From CAYRYU01 sp964428355 (GTDB lineage: Bacteria; Muiribacteriota; Ozemobacteria; Ozemobacterales; Ozemobacteraceae), in contig CAYRYU010000001.1 in assembly GCA_964428355.1 (NCBI GenBank), positions 124,001 through 188,000 on the forward strand: 64,000 bases of DNA, read 5' to 3'. The translations under genes and the position numbers were made by a program. The notes beneath the pieces were generated by a model that was not told the DNA's origin, made no database searches, and saw only the letters and a program-made list of their open reading frames with translations. Numbering within the stretch: the first letter of the stretch is position 1; each line of letters starts with the position of its first letter. Shown here piece after piece: positions 56,333 to 63,319 of the stretch.

Positions 56333-58000
56333 TCAGATCATCTTCCCTATCCCGGCGGGACCGACCACGGAGGCCGGACGGGCGCGCTCCCTGGCCCAGA
56401 TCCTAAGCTTGTCGATCTCCTCCCGCATGGTCTTGGATAACGGGCATGTCTCGCCCAGAGCTTTGACGATGTGGGGGGTGGAGAGTTCCTCTCCAAGGTG
56501 GAAAGCCTCATAGATCGCGGAGGAGATCGCTTCCTCGATCTCGGCCCCGGAGAATCCCTCCGCGGATCGGGCGAGGAACTCCAGATCGAAAAGCGCGGGG
56601 TCCCGCCGCCGGCGCGTGATATGGATCGTGAAGATCTCCTTCCGTTCGACCATCCCCGGAAGATCGACGAAGAAGATGTCGTCGAAGCGACCTTTCCGAA
56701 ACAGTTCCGGGGGAAGATCCTTGATCCGGTTCGACGTCGCGATGACGAAAACCGGAGCGGTCTTTTCCTGCATCCAGGTGATGAATGTAGCGAAAACCCT
56801 GCTCGCGGCTCCGCTGTCGCCCTGCACCGAACCTACCACACCGCCGAATGCCTTCTCGATCTCGTCGATCCAGAGGATGGCGGGGGCGACCGATTCGGCC
56901 GTCTTGATCGCCCTCCGGGCATTCTCTTCGCTCGACCCGACCAGATTGGAGAAGATGCGCCCCACATCGAGCCTCAGAAGAGGGACTTTCCAAAGACTGC
57001 TCACGGCTTTGGCTACAAGGCTTTTTCCGCAGCCCTGGACCCCGAGAAGCAAAAGTCCCTTCGGAGGAGTGCAGCCGAACGCCCGGGCCTTTTCCGAATA
57101 TGCTCCGACCCTCTTCTTGAGCCACTCCTTCAGATACTCCAGCCCTCCGACGTTGCCGAAATCCTCGTTGCTCGAGAAGAACTCGAGAATCCCGCTTTTC
57201 CTGATGATCTGCTCCTTTTCCGAAAGGATCGCGCTCAGGTCATCCCCGTCGAGTTTCCGCTTCGAGATCAGGGTCTTGGAAAGGACGTTCTCCACCTCCC
57301 GCAGGGTAAGCCCGGAGCACGCTTTGATGAGGCTTTCCCTGTCCTCGGGGCCCAGGTTGATCTTGACCCGGGGATCGGCTTTCATGACCGAAATCATCTC
57401 GTCAAGTTTCCGGTTCAGGTCGGCGGGCAGCGGATACCCGAAATCCACGACCGTGATTTCCTTTTCCAGTTCGCAGGGAATCTTCAAAACGGGGGAAACG
57501 ATCAGGAATGTCCTGGGACTGTCCCGGAGGAAGGATGACAACTCCCTCAACCGCCTGATTATCGCCGGATCGTTGAGAAAGGGATGAAAATCCTTGAAGA
57601 TGAAAAGAGCGTTCTCGAGGTTCTCGAGGACCGAGTTCATCGCCTCCATCGGGTCCCTGGTCGCCTCGACCACCTTCGTCTTCGATTGGAGATCGGTCCC
57701 CGTGGGGAGCATCCCGCGCGTGACCGACCAGCTGTAGCACTGCTTGTTCTGGTTTCGGGCGATGTTCGTCAGCAGCGATTCGACCCGGTCCTCCTCGAAG
57801 GAAAGGACATAGATGATGGGGTACCGCGATCGGATGAGGATATCGATCTCGGCTTCCGCGGCGGAAACCGGAACCGAAGTCGGACCCGGGGCCGGGGCCG
57901 GCCCCTGCTTCCCGGTTTCGGACTTGGGCAGAACAGCAGCCGGAGATGCCGGCTTCCGGAAAATGGGACCCGATGAAGGAGGGATGGTAGGTGAACCCAT
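56333..58000 (-). CDS. AAA+ ATPase, Ycf46-like
   Basis: 555 aa, ATG 57998-58000 with an AAGGCGG site. A Pro/Ala linker (1-48) precedes the Ycf46-type N-domain (IDILIRSRYPIIYVLSFEED, VTRGML; degenerate P-loop-like region). The active AAA domain has GVQGCGKS (Walker A, 320-327), ILWIDEIEKA (Walker B, 375-384), sensor-1 N424, and FRKGRFDD with the Arg finger. Ycf46 proteins occur in cyanobacteria, red-algal plastids and scattered bacteria with obscure roles. First gene of an operon with DUF1257 and DUF2997, the cyanobacterial companions. Its promoter is at 58031-58059. Confidence 0.88.
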   Translation of the reverse strand: MGSPTIPPSSGPIFRKPASPAAVLPKSETGKQGPAPAPGPTSVPVSAAEAEIDILIRSRYPIIYVLSFEEDRVESLLTNIARNQNKQCYSWSVTRGMLPTGTDLQSKTKVVEATRDPMEAMNSVLENLENALFIFKDFHPFLNDPAIIRRLRELSSFLRDSPRTFLIVSPVLKIPCELEKEITVVDFGYPLPADLNRKLDEMISVMKADPRVKINLGPEDRESLIKACSGLTLREVENVLSKTLISKRKLDGDDLSAILSEKEQIIRKSGILEFFSSNEDFGNVGGLEYLKEWLKKRVGAYSEKARAFGCTPPKGLLLLGVQGCGKSLVAKAVSSLWKVPLLRLDVGRIFSNLVGSSEENARRAIKTAESVAPAILWIDEIEKAFGGVVGSVQGDSGAASRVFATFITWMQEKTAPVFVIATSNRIKDLPPELFRKGRFDDIFFVDLPGMVERKEIFTIHITRRRRDPALFDLEFLARSAEGFSGAEIEEAISSAIYEAFHLGEELSTPHIVKALGETCPLSKTMREEIDKLRIWARERARPASVVGPAGIGKMI

Positions 58001-58030
58001 GGGAATACCGCCTTTTCTTTCTCAGGGCCA

Positions 58031-58059
58031 ATTCTAGCAATGGTTTCCAGGGATGTCAA
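58031..58059 (-). promoter_or_regulatory. Sigma-70-type promoter of the AAA-DUF1257-TPR-DUF2997-pilT operon
   Basis: Minus strand: perfect -35 TTGACA (58054-58059), 17-bp spacer, -10 TAGAAT (58031-58036), about 30 bp before the AAA ATPase start. Likely drives the whole array to 51333. Confidence 0.8.
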
Positions 58060-58066
58060 AGGTGTA

Positions 58067-58094
58067 TTGAAGGGAAATGAAAAATTGTGATACT
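58067..58094 (+). promoter_or_regulatory. Candidate promoter of the DUF1844 operon
   Basis: -35 TTGAAG (58067-58072), 16-bp spacer, -10 GATACT (58089-58094) with an extended TGT just before it. Its -35 lies 8 bp from that of the divergent AAA operon promoter, so the two promoters are probably co-regulated. Confidence 0.5.
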
Positions 58095-58129
58095 TTCATC
58101 CTTGCCACCCCGGCGCAAGGAGATGACCA

Positions 58130-58582
58130 ATGAGCGACAAGTTCAAGGTTGCGGATCGCAGGGCCTCGATCGACGACAACGAAGAAAAAGAGGAGAAAAC
58201 CGCTCCTTCCCCCGCCCCCACAGAGCCTTCGGCTTCCCCCGCCCCCACCCCCGCCCCCGGCCAGAACCAGGACCAGAAAGAAGCTCAGGAGGAGGCTGGG
58301 CCGCGAGGGCTTTCCCTTCTCTCTCTCACTGTTGGGGAGATAACCAATGCGTTCACCGGAATCCTGATCCAAAAAGCCTGGATCCACCTCGGGCTGGTCA
58401 TGCACCCCGAAACCGGGAAAATCGAAAAGAACCTCGAAGAAGCCCGGAAGGCAATCGATCTCTTCTCCCTGATCGCCGAAAACATGCGGGGCCGCTGGGG
58501 AGACCTGGCGATGGAGAACGAGATCCAGTCCCAGCTGACAACGCTGCGGCTCAACTTCGCCAAGGCCGGCTCAGCCCCATGA
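58130..58582 (+). CDS. DUF1844 protein
   Basis: 150 aa. Residues 1-60 form a low-complexity acidic, Pro/Ala-rich tail. Residues about 62-150 match DUF1844: LSLTVGEITNAFTGILIQ, AWIHLGLVMHPETGKIEKNL, EEARKAIDLFSLIAENMRGR, then a C-terminal QLTTLRLNF. DUF1844 proteins are small helical proteins of unknown function. AAGGAG precedes the ATG. First gene of a plus-strand operon divergent from the AAA operon. Confidence 0.85.
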   Translation: MSDKFKVADRRASIDDNEEKEEKTAPSPAPTEPSASPAPTPAPGQNQDQKEAQEEAGPRGLSLLSLTVGEITNAFTGILIQKAWIHLGLVMHPETGKIEKNLEEARKAIDLFSLIAENMRGRWGDLAMENEIQSQLTTLRLNFAKAGSAP

Positions 58583-58584
58583 AA

Positions 58585-58613
58585 TTCCCTTCTCCCGGGA
58601 TTCGTGTTACAAT
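58585..58613 (+). promoter_or_regulatory. Candidate internal promoter before the DUF1232-like gene
   Basis: Extended -10: TGT immediately before TACAAT (58608-58613), with a weak -35 TTCCCT (58585-58590) 17 bp upstream. It would add expression of the second and third genes of the operon. Confidence 0.4.
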
Positions 58614-58668
58614 ACCTCACCGGCTCATCTGAAGCGAAACTCAAACCTTCACCGGAGGAGGCCCCGCA

Positions 58669-59106
58669 ATGGAAGGGAAGTCCAAGTTCCAGATCCACGT
58701 CGAAGAACTCCTTTTGAAGTACATCAACCGGTTTGTCCGGTATGCCAAGTTCTCGCACATCCCCCTTGATCGCCGGGAGCTGCTGGCCGGGACATTCCTC
58801 TACCTCCTCGACGAGAACGATCTGATACCGGACGACGTCCCCAACATCGGGTATCTGGACGACCTTTTCGTCTTCTTCTCAGCCGCCCAGCATTTTACCA
58901 GCAGCGGGGAAGCCATCCCCGGAGTCTGCAACCCGGATGAACTTGCCGAAGACGGGAAGTTCCTGGACAAAAACAAGGGGCTCCTCTTCGGTGCCCAGAT
59001 TTTCTCCCCCCAGGCCATCAGGAAAAAGGGGCGTGATTGCGAGGACCTCGTCGCTCTTGCCCAGAAGATCAAGGAAAAATACCAGCACTTGGGAAAGGTG
59101 GAATAA
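58669..59106 (+). CDS. DUF1232/YkvA-like protein
   Basis: 145 aa, ATG after a GGAGGAGG site. Residues about 25-75 contain LLAGTFLYLLDENDLIPDDV followed by PNIGYLDDLFVFFSAAQ, the P-x-x-G-Y-x-D-D-L core of YkvA/DUF1232. The C-terminus is hydrophilic and helical. YkvA-type proteins are generally small membrane-linked proteins of unknown function; this one shows little hydrophobic length. The TAA overlaps the next ATG (TAATG). Confidence 0.75.
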   Translation: MEGKSKFQIHVEELLLKYINRFVRYAKFSHIPLDRRELLAGTFLYLLDENDLIPDDVPNIGYLDDLFVFFSAAQHFTSSGEAIPGVCNPDELAEDGKFLDKNKGLLFGAQIFSPQAIRKKGRDCEDLVALAQKIKEKYQHLGKVE

Positions 59107-59774
59107 TGAAACGCACGTTCCGTCTGCCTCTCGTCCTAGTTCTTTTCCTCGCCGCAGCCTTCGCGCTCCCCGCGGGAGCGGAAACCGCCGCAGCTATTTT
59201 CACCGGAATCCAGGACATCCAGAAGGATCCGTCCGGCTTCCAGGGAAAATTGGTTTCGGTGAGAGCTACCTTCCAGGGATGGAAGGCCGATGCTGGAGCC
59301 CCCCCGGTAACCCGTTCCGATTGGGTTGCGCAGGGCTCCTCCGGAAACATGATCTACTGCACGGGTCGGTTTCCCGCAAGGTTGCGCCCGGATGACCCCG
59401 AAGCGATCGGCCGGAAGATCACGGTCCTTGGCCGCGTCGAGGTTTCCCGGGAAGGCCGGCCTTTCATCGCCGTCAGCGAAGCACTCCCCTTCGACCAGGA
59501 AATCGAGCAGATGGTGGCCGTATCCCAGATCATTTTCGACCCCATCGGAATGCAAGGGAAGAGGGTCGCAATTTTGGGAGTGCTCGCGAAAGGTTTCGGA
59601 CCTCGCGGAAACCGGATCTATTTCATCGCCGATCCCACGGGTGCAATAACCCTCGATCGTCTTCCCAAGCTTTACCCGAAGGGAACAATCCTCCAGATCC
59701 GCGGAACCGTAACCGAAGACCGGGAAGGCCTCCCGATTCTCGGGGATATCGAAATCGTTTCCGCAAAACCCTGA
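59106..59774 (+). CDS. Exported protein with two OB-fold-like domains
   Basis: 222 aa from the ATG 59106-59108; the upstream open frame belongs to the previous gene. Signal peptide 1-25 (LVLVLFLAAAFALPAGAE). Two similar halves follow: FQGKLVSVRATFQGWKADAG with IGRKITVLGRVEVSREGRPF, then MQGKRVAILGVLAKGFGPRG with GTILQIRGTVTEDREGLPIL. Both read as short beta-barrel (OB-type) domains, as in nucleic-acid- or sugar-binding envelope proteins. The gene ends just before an assembly gap; the 55 bp before the gap are repeated after it. Function unknown. Confidence 0.72.
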   Translation: MKRTFRLPLVLVLFLAAAFALPAGAETAAAIFTGIQDIQKDPSGFQGKLVSVRATFQGWKADAGAPPVTRSDWVAQGSSGNMIYCTGRFPARLRPDDPEAIGRKITVLGRVEVSREGRPFIAVSEALPFDQEIEQMVAVSQIIFDPIGMQGKRVAILGVLAKGFGPRGNRIYFIADPTGAITLDRLPKLYPKGTILQIRGTVTEDREGLPILGDIEIVSAKP

Positions 59775-59776
59775 TA
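59722..59776. repeat. 55-nt direct duplicate, left copy (assembly overlap)
   Basis: Identical to 59877-59931 and separated from it by exactly 100 N. It contains the end of the OB-fold-protein gene. The most likely reading is one sequence at the ends of two contigs that overlap by 55 nt. Confidence 0.9.
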
Positions 59777-59876
59777 NNNNNNNNNNNNNNNNNNNNNNNN
59801 NNNNNNNNNNNNNNNNNNNNNNNNNNNNNNNNNNNNNNNNNNNNNNNNNNNNNNNNNNNNNNNNNNNNNNNNNNNN
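59777..59876. other. Assembly gap (100 N), probably spurious
   Basis: Flanked by exact 55-nt copies of the same sequence, so nothing is likely missing; the two contigs appear to overlap. Confidence 0.9.
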
Positions 59877-59931
59877 GGGAAGGCCTCCCGATTCTCGGGG
59901 ATATCGAAATCGTTTCCGCAAAACCCTGATA
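59877..59931. repeat. 55-nt direct duplicate, right copy (assembly overlap)
   Basis: Exact copy of 59722-59776 across the N gap. Confidence 0.9.
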
Positions 59932-59945
59932 TCAGGCAGGCAACG

Positions 59946-59976
59946 AAAAGGGGAGGTGAAAACCTCCCCTTTTTTC
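59946..59976 (+). terminator. Rho-independent terminator of the DUF1844 operon
   Basis: Stem AGGGGAGGT (59949-59957) / ACCTCCCCT (59962-59970) with a GAAA loop, extended by A/T pairs, then a T run to 59975. The symmetrical A run upstream means it may also work for the opposite strand. Confidence 0.85.
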
Positions 59977-60226
59977 GTTGAAGAAAAGTTGCTGAGAGAA
60001 AAGCCACCGAGGCACGGAGACACGGAGACGAAAAGGTGACCTGGGGGGGCCTCTTTCCCTTCCCTTATCGATCTACGTTTCTCGGGGCCTCTGTGGCAAG
60101 TTTCCTCCGTCATCTTGCATCAGACTCCGTTTTCTTCAATCTGCGGCAATCTGCGAAATCCACGGATAAGAAAACCATCTGAGAAGTTGCGGGAGCGGCC
60201 CCTTTTCCGTTCCTGGGGGACTGGAA

Positions 60227-61072
60227 TCAGGCCTCTTTTGGAGGAAGCGGGGTTTCCACGGGTTTGGGCCGCCGGAAAAGGCCCATCACTTTTTTCATGA
60301 AGTACATGAACAACCCATAGATGGCGAACCCCCAGGAGTAGAAGAACAGCGTTGGAGCGGGGAAGGCGATCAGGGCGACGATGAAGAAAAGAACGACGAC
60401 CTTCCGCTGGGCCGAGGTTTTCTTCGATTTCTTGAGGGCCGGATACTCGATCGTGCTGACCATCAAAAAGGAGGTGATGATCACGACGACCGGGATCGCC
60501 GCGTCGGGAATCCGGAAGAAGTTGTAGAATTGGATCTCGAAAATGGTCAGGGTGCAAAGAATTCCTGCCCCCGCGGGAATCGGGAGACCGGTGAAGACGT
60601 CCCGGTCAGAGGGGGGTGTGATATTGAACCGGGCGAGGCGCAGCGCTCCGCAGACCACGAACATCGAGGTGGACACCAACCCCACCAGGCGATAATCTGC
60701 AAGATATCGCGTGAAGACCAGGAAGGCCGGCGCGACCCCGAAGCTGACGAGATCTGCAAGGGAATCCAGCTCGGCTCCGAACCGCGACGTTACCGATGTC
60801 AGGCGCGCGATCCGACCGTCCAGGATGTCGCAGATTACGGCAAGGACTATCATCCAACCCGCGGCGAGGAATTCCTGCCGGGAGGTGAAGACGATCGACA
60901 GGTAACCGCTCAGAAGATTCAGGGAGGTGAAAACGCTCGGAAGGATCGAGAGATGCCTCAGCGGCGATTTCTTGACCGGAGGGGCTCCGGCGGCCGGCCC
61001 GCAGGGGATGGGAGGTTCCGCCGGAGTGGCGGCAGGGGTTTCAGGAACGATACCCGATGATGGTTGCTCCAC
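60227..61072 (-). CDS. pssA: CDP-diacylglycerol-serine O-phosphatidyltransferase
   Basis: Makes phosphatidylserine from CDP-diacylglycerol and serine, the first step to PE. 281 aa. The CDP-alcohol phosphotransferase motif is complete: CDILDGRIARLTSVTS, FGAELDSLADLVSFGVAPA (D-G-x2-A-R-x8-G-x3-D-x3-D). Several membrane spans follow. Residues 1-38 are an extra Pro/Ala-rich cytosolic lead. The start is a GTG at 61070-61072, inside the end of psd (32-bp overlap) with weak ribosome-binding signal, so the exact start is uncertain. Confidence 0.93.
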   Translation of the reverse strand: MEQPSSGIVPETPAATPAEPPIPCGPAAGAPPVKKSPLRHLSILPSVFTSLNLLSGYLSIVFTSRQEFLAAGWMIVLAVICDILDGRIARLTSVTSRFGAELDSLADLVSFGVAPAFLVFTRYLADYRLVGLVSTSMFVVCGALRLARFNITPPSDRDVFTGLPIPAGAGILCTLTIFEIQFYNFFRIPDAAIPVVVIITSFLMVSTIEYPALKKSKKTSAQRKVVVLFFIVALIAFPAPTLFFYSWGFAIYGLFMYFMKKVMGLFRRPKPVETPLPPKEA

Positions 61073-61670
61073 CTTTTACCTTCTGGCCCACGGCCACTTC
61101 GATTTTCGCGGATTCGGGCAGGAAAAGCTCGGTCCGGGATCCGAATCTGATCAGGCCGAAGCGCTCCCCGCGTCCCACCGAGTCACCTGGATTGACCCAA
61201 CAGACGATCCGGCGTGCGATGATACCGGCGATTTGTCTGACCAGGACCCGGTACCCGTTGTCCTCGATCCCGACAGAGTTCTGTTCGTTGTCCTCGGAGG
61301 CTTTGGGGGCATTGGCGGGAAGGAACTTCCCCGGATTGTAATTCCGATAGGTGACCTTTCCCTCGATTGGGGAGCGGTTCAAATGGACATCGAAGATCGA
61401 AAGGAAGATGGTCACCCTTTTCGCGGGAGCCTCGAGGAAAGGGGCATGCTCGACCCGGTCGATTCCCAGGATCCTTCCGTCGGCAGGACTGACGACGACA
61501 CCCGCCCCCGTGGGAATTTCGCGTTCGGGATCCCGGAAGAAGAAAAGGGTGAAACCCGCCAGGACCGAAAAGAACCAGAAGAAAAACCTGGAAACCCGCG
61601 AAAAGACGACGGCCCCAACGACCAGGATGGAACTCATCGCAAAACCTTCTGGATGAACCGGACTTCTCAA
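61041..61670 (-). CDS. psd: Phosphatidylserine decarboxylase, short proenzyme (PSD-A)
   Basis: Converts phosphatidylserine to phosphatidylethanolamine. 209 aa with a membrane N-terminus. It contains VSPADGRILGIDRVE, FLSIFDVHLNRSPIEGKV and the self-cleavage site FGSRTELFLP, where the Ser becomes the pyruvoyl group. The start is the TTG at 61668-61670 with an AGGAG site, which gives the family-typical MRSPVHPEGF start. An ATG 11 codons later with a weaker fit is rejected. Overlaps pssA. Confidence 0.94.
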   Translation of the reverse strand: MRSPVHPEGFAMSSILVVGAVVFSRVSRFFFWFFSVLAGFTLFFFRDPEREIPTGAGVVVSPADGRILGIDRVEHAPFLEAPAKRVTIFLSIFDVHLNRSPIEGKVTYRNYNPGKFLPANAPKASEDNEQNSVGIEDNGYRVLVRQIAGIIARRIVCWVNPGDSVGRGERFGLIRFGSRTELFLPESAKIEVAVGQKVKGGATIIGYRS

Positions 61671-61793
61671 GGTATTCTCCTGTTTATCGATTGGGGATCA
61701 TGGGGACGCGATCCACTTCACGGAAAGCGATCCGGAGATGGGGCTTTCCCCTACCGGTCAACCGCATTTCCCCCCGCCTGGGGAGCTCACGAG

Positions 61794-61823
61794 ATTATAC
61801 GGATCTGCCTGCAATTCTGTCAA
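61794..61823 (-). promoter_or_regulatory. Sigma-70-type promoter of psd-pssA
   Basis: Minus strand: -35 TTGACA (61818-61823), 18-bp spacer, -10 TATAAT (61794-61799), both perfect hexamers. It lies about 125 bp before the psd start. Confidence 0.8.
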
Positions 61824-61847
61824 GGTGATAAGGTGAGGAGCCTGGGT

Positions 61848-63089
61848 TCAGTAAGAAAAGTATTGGGTCAGCTCCCAATCTTTGAGAAGAAGTTTCATCT
61901 GATTCATTTTTTTGGCGGCGTACCAGTCCTTTTCCTCCATCAGCTTGAACCGAAGGAGCTCTTGGATATCCTTGAGCAGCGGAACGAGGTATTTCCTGTC
62001 GATTGCTCCGAACTTCCCGATCTTGTCGAAAACATGATCCAGGGTTTTGTAATCCTCGTTGTCGATCTCCCGCTTGAGTTTCTTCATGATGAAACGGACG
62101 TATGATACGACCTTTTCCCGGGCAGTCTCGTTCTTCGGATCGGCATCCAGAAGCGCCTGGAACTTCGCGATCTTCGAAAGGATGATATCGATCGGAAACT
62201 GGACCGCGAGTTTGTAGACGACGGTCTTTGCGATTGCACCGGTTATCTTGCTTCCGAGGAACGCACCGACGAAGGCCCCCACCGGCCCCGGGCACACCAC
62301 CTCACCCACAATCGCCCCCAAAGAAGCTCCCCCAAGGGCGGCGAGACTTCCCGTCATGCACTTGAGGATGGTCAACCCCAGGAAGGAAGCCATCCCTCCG
62401 CTTTGAAGGGCTCCCTTGACCACTTCGACGACCTTCATCTTGTCTGCCCTGCGGGCGTTGTCGATGATCTCGGCACTGGCAACAGCCATGGATTCCTTGG
62501 AAAAACCGGTAAGGGTCTTAACAACCGCCTTTGCGACCACTCCCAGATCCGTGGTGGTGACAAACTTCAGAAAGCTTTCCGCCGCGGTCTTGAAGGCGAT
62601 CCCTCCCCCGACTTCGACGACGGTCTTGGAAAGGTCGTAGAGGATTTTGTCCAGGGAGATCACCAGGTCACCCCTGAAAGAGAAGGAAATCCCCCCACCA
62701 TCCGTCTTGAAATTCTCGAGGGTGAGATCCCAGGCGAGGTTTCCGTCGGAAGTCAGGTAGCGGTCCTCGCTCGTCAACTTCGAGGGGAGCTTTCCGGAAA
62801 ACTTCAGGTTGCCACGGAACTCTATGAAAACCCTCTTGAGGTTCCGATCGTAGAACATCGCCCCGGTTTCCAATGAAAGATGTGGATTTCCGGCAAAATG
62901 GGCGGGAAATTTCCGGGCTTGGGAGACTATGTTTTCCCCGATCTGGGCCAGGATGACTTCGGCTTTTCGGGCGAAAAGACTTCCTTTATCGGGTTCCTGC
63001 TGGGCGATGGTGGCCGACGGAATGAAAAGAGTCGCAAGAAACACCACCAAAAGCAGTTTCGGAATGAAGCGGCCTCTGAGTTGCCTCAT
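61848..63089 (-). CDS. Exported protein with a central glycine-rich hydrophobic segment, unknown function
   Basis: 413 aa. Signal peptide 1-29 (LLLVVFLATLFIPSATIA). The middle (about residues 245-290: GSLAALGGASLGAIVGEVVC, GAFVGAFLGSKITGAIAKTV) is glycine-zipper-like and may insert in a membrane or oligomerise. The C-terminal part is charged and helical (KFQALLDADPKNETAREKVV, IMKKLKREIDNEDYKTLD). No known family. ATG 63087-63089. Its upstream sequence crosses the spurious gap at 63117. A TATAAT lies at 63293-63298 without a clear -35. Confidence 0.7.
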   Translation of the reverse strand: MRQLRGRFIPKLLLVVFLATLFIPSATIAQQEPDKGSLFARKAEVILAQIGENIVSQARKFPAHFAGNPHLSLETGAMFYDRNLKRVFIEFRGNLKFSGKLPSKLTSEDRYLTSDGNLAWDLTLENFKTDGGGISFSFRGDLVISLDKILYDLSKTVVEVGGGIAFKTAAESFLKFVTTTDLGVVAKAVVKTLTGFSKESMAVASAEIIDNARRADKMKVVEVVKGALQSGGMASFLGLTILKCMTGSLAALGGASLGAIVGEVVCPGPVGAFVGAFLGSKITGAIAKTVVYKLAVQFPIDIILSKIAKFQALLDADPKNETAREKVVSYVRFIMKKLKREIDNEDYKTLDHVFDKIGKFGAIDRKYLVPLLKDIQELLRFKLMEEKDWYAAKKMNQMKLLLKDWELTQYFSY

Positions 63090-63116
63090 CGTTTCAAACC
63101 CACCCTTCGACTTTCA
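63062..63116. repeat. 55-nt direct duplicate, left copy (assembly overlap)
   Basis: Exact copy of 63217-63271, separated by 100 N. It covers the first 28 bp of the exported-protein gene and its upstream region. Confidence 0.9.
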
Positions 63117-63216
63117 NNNNNNNNNNNNNNNNNNNNNNNNNNNNNNNNNNNNNNNNNNNNNNNNNNNNNNNNNNNNNNNNNNNNNNNNNNNNNNNNNNNN
63201 NNNNNNNNNNNNNNNN
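63117..63216. other. Assembly gap (100 N), probably spurious
   Basis: Flanked by exact 55-nt copies (63062-63116, 63217-63271), the same length as at the second gap, so probably unmerged overlapping contig ends. Confidence 0.9.
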
Positions 63217-63271
63217 GAATGAAGCGGCCTCTGAGTTGCCTCATCGTTTCAAACCCACCCTTCGACTTTCA
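63217..63271. repeat. 55-nt direct duplicate, right copy (assembly overlap)
   Basis: Exact copy of 63062-63116 across the N gap; the genome probably has one copy. Confidence 0.9.
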
Positions 63272-63319
63272 AATTCGTTTTCCTGATCTATCATTATAAC
63301 AGAAAACTCGAGGAACCGG

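Larger units (their letters stand above)
59775..60226. other. Gene-free region: assembly gap, terminator and repeat-like sequences
   Basis: Contains 100 N (59777-59876), the right copy of the 55-nt duplicate (59877-59931), a strong terminator (59941-59976), and about 200 bp (60000-60180) resembling common intergenic repeats: CACGGAGACACGGAG-type sequence, an imperfect inverted pair GCCACCGAGGC (60003-60013) / GCCTCTGTGGC (60087-60097), and AATCTGCGGCAATCTGCG with flanking 8-bp inverted arms (60129-60136, 60168-60175). No gene. Confidence 0.75.

Noticed and set aside
59722..59931. Direct repeats as attachment sites of a mobile element
   Set aside because: Exact 55-nt length, N runs between copies, and the same length at a second gap point to assembly overlap; no integrase is present.
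61637..61670. ATG start for psd at 61637
   Set aside because: It would remove the conserved N-terminal P-V-x-x-E-G-F segment of the PSD-A family; the TTG has a good AGGAG site.
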